Positions 4,656-6,213 of a stretch of 6,213 bases of DNA are shown one piece after another. The notes beneath the pieces were generated by a model that was given only the letters and a program-made list of their open reading frames with translations, had not been told where the DNA came from and searched no databases. The stretch spans positions 1 to 6,213 of the forward strand of contig PFHO01000006.1 in assembly GCA_002782345.1 (NCBI GenBank). The letters are read 5' to 3'. The position numbers were made by a program, and so were the translations under genes. Every line of letters begins with the position of its first letter. The first letter of the stretch is position 1. Source of the stretch: Candidatus Moranbacteria bacterium CG_4_8_14_3_um_filter_34_16. Its GTDB lineage: Bacteria; Patescibacteriota; Minisyncoccia; Moranbacterales; UBA2206.

Positions 4656-6213
4656 ATGGAAGAAAAAGACATTCAAAGTCGCATTCAAAAATTAACAGCG
4701 GAAATCAACAAATTGCGGTGGGAATATCACGTTTTAGACAAACCGGAAGTTACCGACACAATTTATGATTCTCTGACGCAAGAATTGAAAGCCTTGGAAG
4801 AAAAATATCCCCAGTGGTGTCAGAAAGATTCTCCGATTGGAAAAATTGGCGGGGTGGCCTTGGAAAAATTTGAAAAAGTTTCGCATCAAGTTCGCCAGTG
4901 GTCGTTTGACGATGTTTTTAGTTTTTCCGAACTGCAAAAATGGGAAGAAAAAATTCAACGAATGAAAGAGAAAAAAAATGCTCAAGAACTTTTGGAATAT
5001 TGCGCGGAACTCAAAATTGACGGGCTGAAAGTGGTTTTGACTTATGAGAAAGGAAAATTTGCTTTGGGCGCTACGCGCGGAGACGGAGTAACGGGAGAAA
5101 ATGTAACTCAAAATTTAAAAACAATTTATAACCTTCCTTTGGAGTTGAATTTTCCGGTGTCGGGAATTTTTGTGGGAGAATGTTTTTTGGGAAAAAAAGA
5201 ATTGGCAAGGATAAACAAAAAAAGAATGGCGCGCGGAGAAATTCCTTTTGCCAATTCACGCAACGCCGCCGCCGGTTCCATTCGTCAATTGGATCCACGC
5301 GTGGCTGCCAGCAGAAAATTGGATATTTTTTTGTATGATATTGACGCATTGGAAATTGAAAAGATCAGTGAAATAAAACTCCCTCAAACCCAAATAGAAG
5401 AATTGAGTTTGCTTCAAAAATTAGGTTTCAATGTTAATCCGCGATACAAATTGTGTCAAGACATTCAAAAAGTGGAAGAATTTTACCAAAGTTGGATTGG
5501 AAAAAAAAATTATGAAGATTATGGAATAGACGGAGTAGTAATAAAAATAAATTCAGTTAAGATCCAAAAATTTTTGGGCTATACCGGAAAATCTCCGCGT
5601 TGGGGAGTGGCATATAAATTTCCGGCGGAACAAGTTACCACTGTGGTGGAAGATATTCAAACTCAAGTGGGACGAACCGGCGCGCTCACACCAGTGGCGA
5701 TTTTGCGTCCGGTGAAAGTTGCCGGTTCCACTGTTTCTCGCGCCACTCTTCACAACGAAGACGAGATTCAAAGGTTGGATATCCGAATTGGAGATACGGT
5801 TGTTATCCAAAAAGCGGGAGACATTATTCCTGAAGTGATGGGGGTTTTGACAGATTTGCGTTCCGGCAAAGAAAAAAAATTTGCGATGCCGGTTGTTTGC
5901 CCGATCTGCGGAGGAAAAGTGGCGAGAAAAAAAGGAGAAGCGGCGACTTATTGTCTCAATCCAAAATGTTTTGCAGTGGAAAAAGAAAAAATCATTCATT
6001 TTGTTTCGCAAAAAGGTTTTGGGATAGAAGGTCTGGGAGAAAAAATAGTGGAACAATTGATTGCGGAAGGTTTAATCTCGGACTTGGCCGATATATTTTG
6101 GCTTAAAAAAGGCGATTTAGAACCGTTAGAAAGGTTTGGAGAAAAATCAGCGGAAAATTTGATAGTGGCGATAGAAAAAGCCAAAAAAATAGAGTTGAAT
6201 AAATTTTTATTTT
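4656..6213 (+). CDS. ligA: NAD+-dependent DNA ligase (LigA), 5' part, runs off the window
   Basis: 519 complete codons with no stop; the usual length is about 670, so about 150 C-terminal residues (end of the helix-hairpin-helix domain and the BRCT domain) lie outside. LigA seals nicks in duplex DNA in replication and repair using NAD+. Seen in order: domain Ia with EYHVLDKPEVTDTIYD, which binds the nicotinamide side; DSPIGKIGG; the adenylation motif KIDG with nucleophile K120; E175 in GECFLG; SRNAAAGSIRQLD; GIDGVVIKIN with K297; WGVAYKFPAEQ with K321; an OB-fold region including TGALTPVAILRPV and HNEDEIQRLDIRIGD; a four-Cys zinc finger (C415, C418, C433, C438); and helix-hairpin-helix sequence with IEGLGEKIVEQLI and FGEKSAENL. 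Variants: SFDD preceded by RQW where most bacteria have PMLSLDN, DGLKV for DGLAV, and CFA for CPA in the zinc finger. All catalytic residues are kept. The ATG at 4656 is supported by the promoter position and normal N-terminal length. Confidence 0.98.
   Translation, partial: MEEKDIQSRIQKLTAEINKLRWEYHVLDKPEVTDTIYDSLTQELKALEEKYPQWCQKDSPIGKIGGVALEKFEKVSHQVRQWSFDDVFSFSELQKWEEKIQRMKEKKNAQELLEYCAELKIDGLKVVLTYEKGKFALGATRGDGVTGENVTQNLKTIYNLPLELNFPVSGIFVGECFLGKKELARINKKRMARGEIPFANSRNAAAGSIRQLDPRVAASRKLDIFLYDIDALEIEKISEIKLPQTQIEELSLLQKLGFNVNPRYKLCQDIQKVEEFYQSWIGKKNYEDYGIDGVVIKINSVKIQKFLGYTGKSPRWGVAYKFPAEQVTTVVEDIQTQVGRTGALTPVAILRPVKVAGSTVSRATLHNEDEIQRLDIRIGDTVVIQKAGDIIPEVMGVLTDLRSGKEKKFAMPVVCPICGGKVARKKGEAATYCLNPKCFAVEKEKIIHFVSQKGFGIEGLGEKIVEQLIAEGLISDLADIFWLKKGDLEPLERFGEKSAENLIVAIEKAKKIELNKFLF

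Noticed and set aside
4734..6056. Several - strand and +2 open frames inside ligA
   Set aside because: The ligA frame is continuous with conserved motifs throughout; the others are antisense or out-of-frame shadows, including the one covering the zinc-finger region at 5897-6106.
1..6213. tRNA, rRNA or CRISPR array
   Set aside because: No cloverleaf-like segment, rRNA-like conserved sequence or regularly spaced repeats with unique spacers was seen; the only tandem array is the coding 33-bp repeat.

Overview
This is an AT-rich bacterial window in which every gene I can support lies on the + strand. It carries a complete prepilin peptidase followed by four prepilin-like minor pilin/pseudopilin genes, then the 5' part of an NAD+-dependent DNA ligase gene that runs off the right edge. 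The best guess for the source is a member of the Candidate Phyla Radiation (Patescibacteria, Parcubacteria-like). The grounds are low GC, almost no Shine-Dalgarno sites, a small hendecad coiled-coil protein of a kind common in those genomes, a compact type IV pilus locus, and LigA motif variants (QWSF for PMLSL, KIDGLKV for KxDGLAV) that I associate with that group. The assignment is inference from memory, not a search result.

Layout: 6-446 encodes a 146-residue coiled-coil protein built on an 11-residue (33-bp) repeat, part of it an exact 66-bp duplication. 447-598 is a non-coding gap with only a weak AT-rich hairpin. 599-1399 is pilD. 1421-1927 is a GspH/FimT-like pseudopilin. 1928-2267 is the one large gap. 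It holds a 164-bp MITE-like element (1941-2104) with perfect 19-bp terminal inverted repeats bounded by TA, then a stretch of different composition (about 2105-2215) with small hairpins and no gene. 2268-2783 is a PilV/GspI-like protein, 2812-3315 a PilW/GspJ-like protein, and 3440-4537 a PilX/GspK-like protein lacking Glu+5. A strong rho-independent terminator (4595-4623) closes the cluster. The ligA promoter begins at the end of that terminator, and ligA starts at 4656.

How the genes fit together: PilD would cleave the short basic leaders of the four pseudopilins after the conserved Gly and methylate the new N-termini. The order H-I-J-K-like matches the minor pseudopilin order of type II secretion operons and the FimT-PilV-PilW-PilX order of type IV pilus loci. 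The four proteins therefore probably form the priming/tip complex of a pilus or pseudopilus. No assembly ATPase, platform protein, secretin or major pilin is in the window. ligA is a separate housekeeping transcription unit whose predicted transcript starts at or next to its ATG (leaderless).

I did not find a clearly new system. The most rewarding places to look are the MITE-like element, the odd segment after it, the leaderless ligA start and the Cys-rich pseudopilin set.
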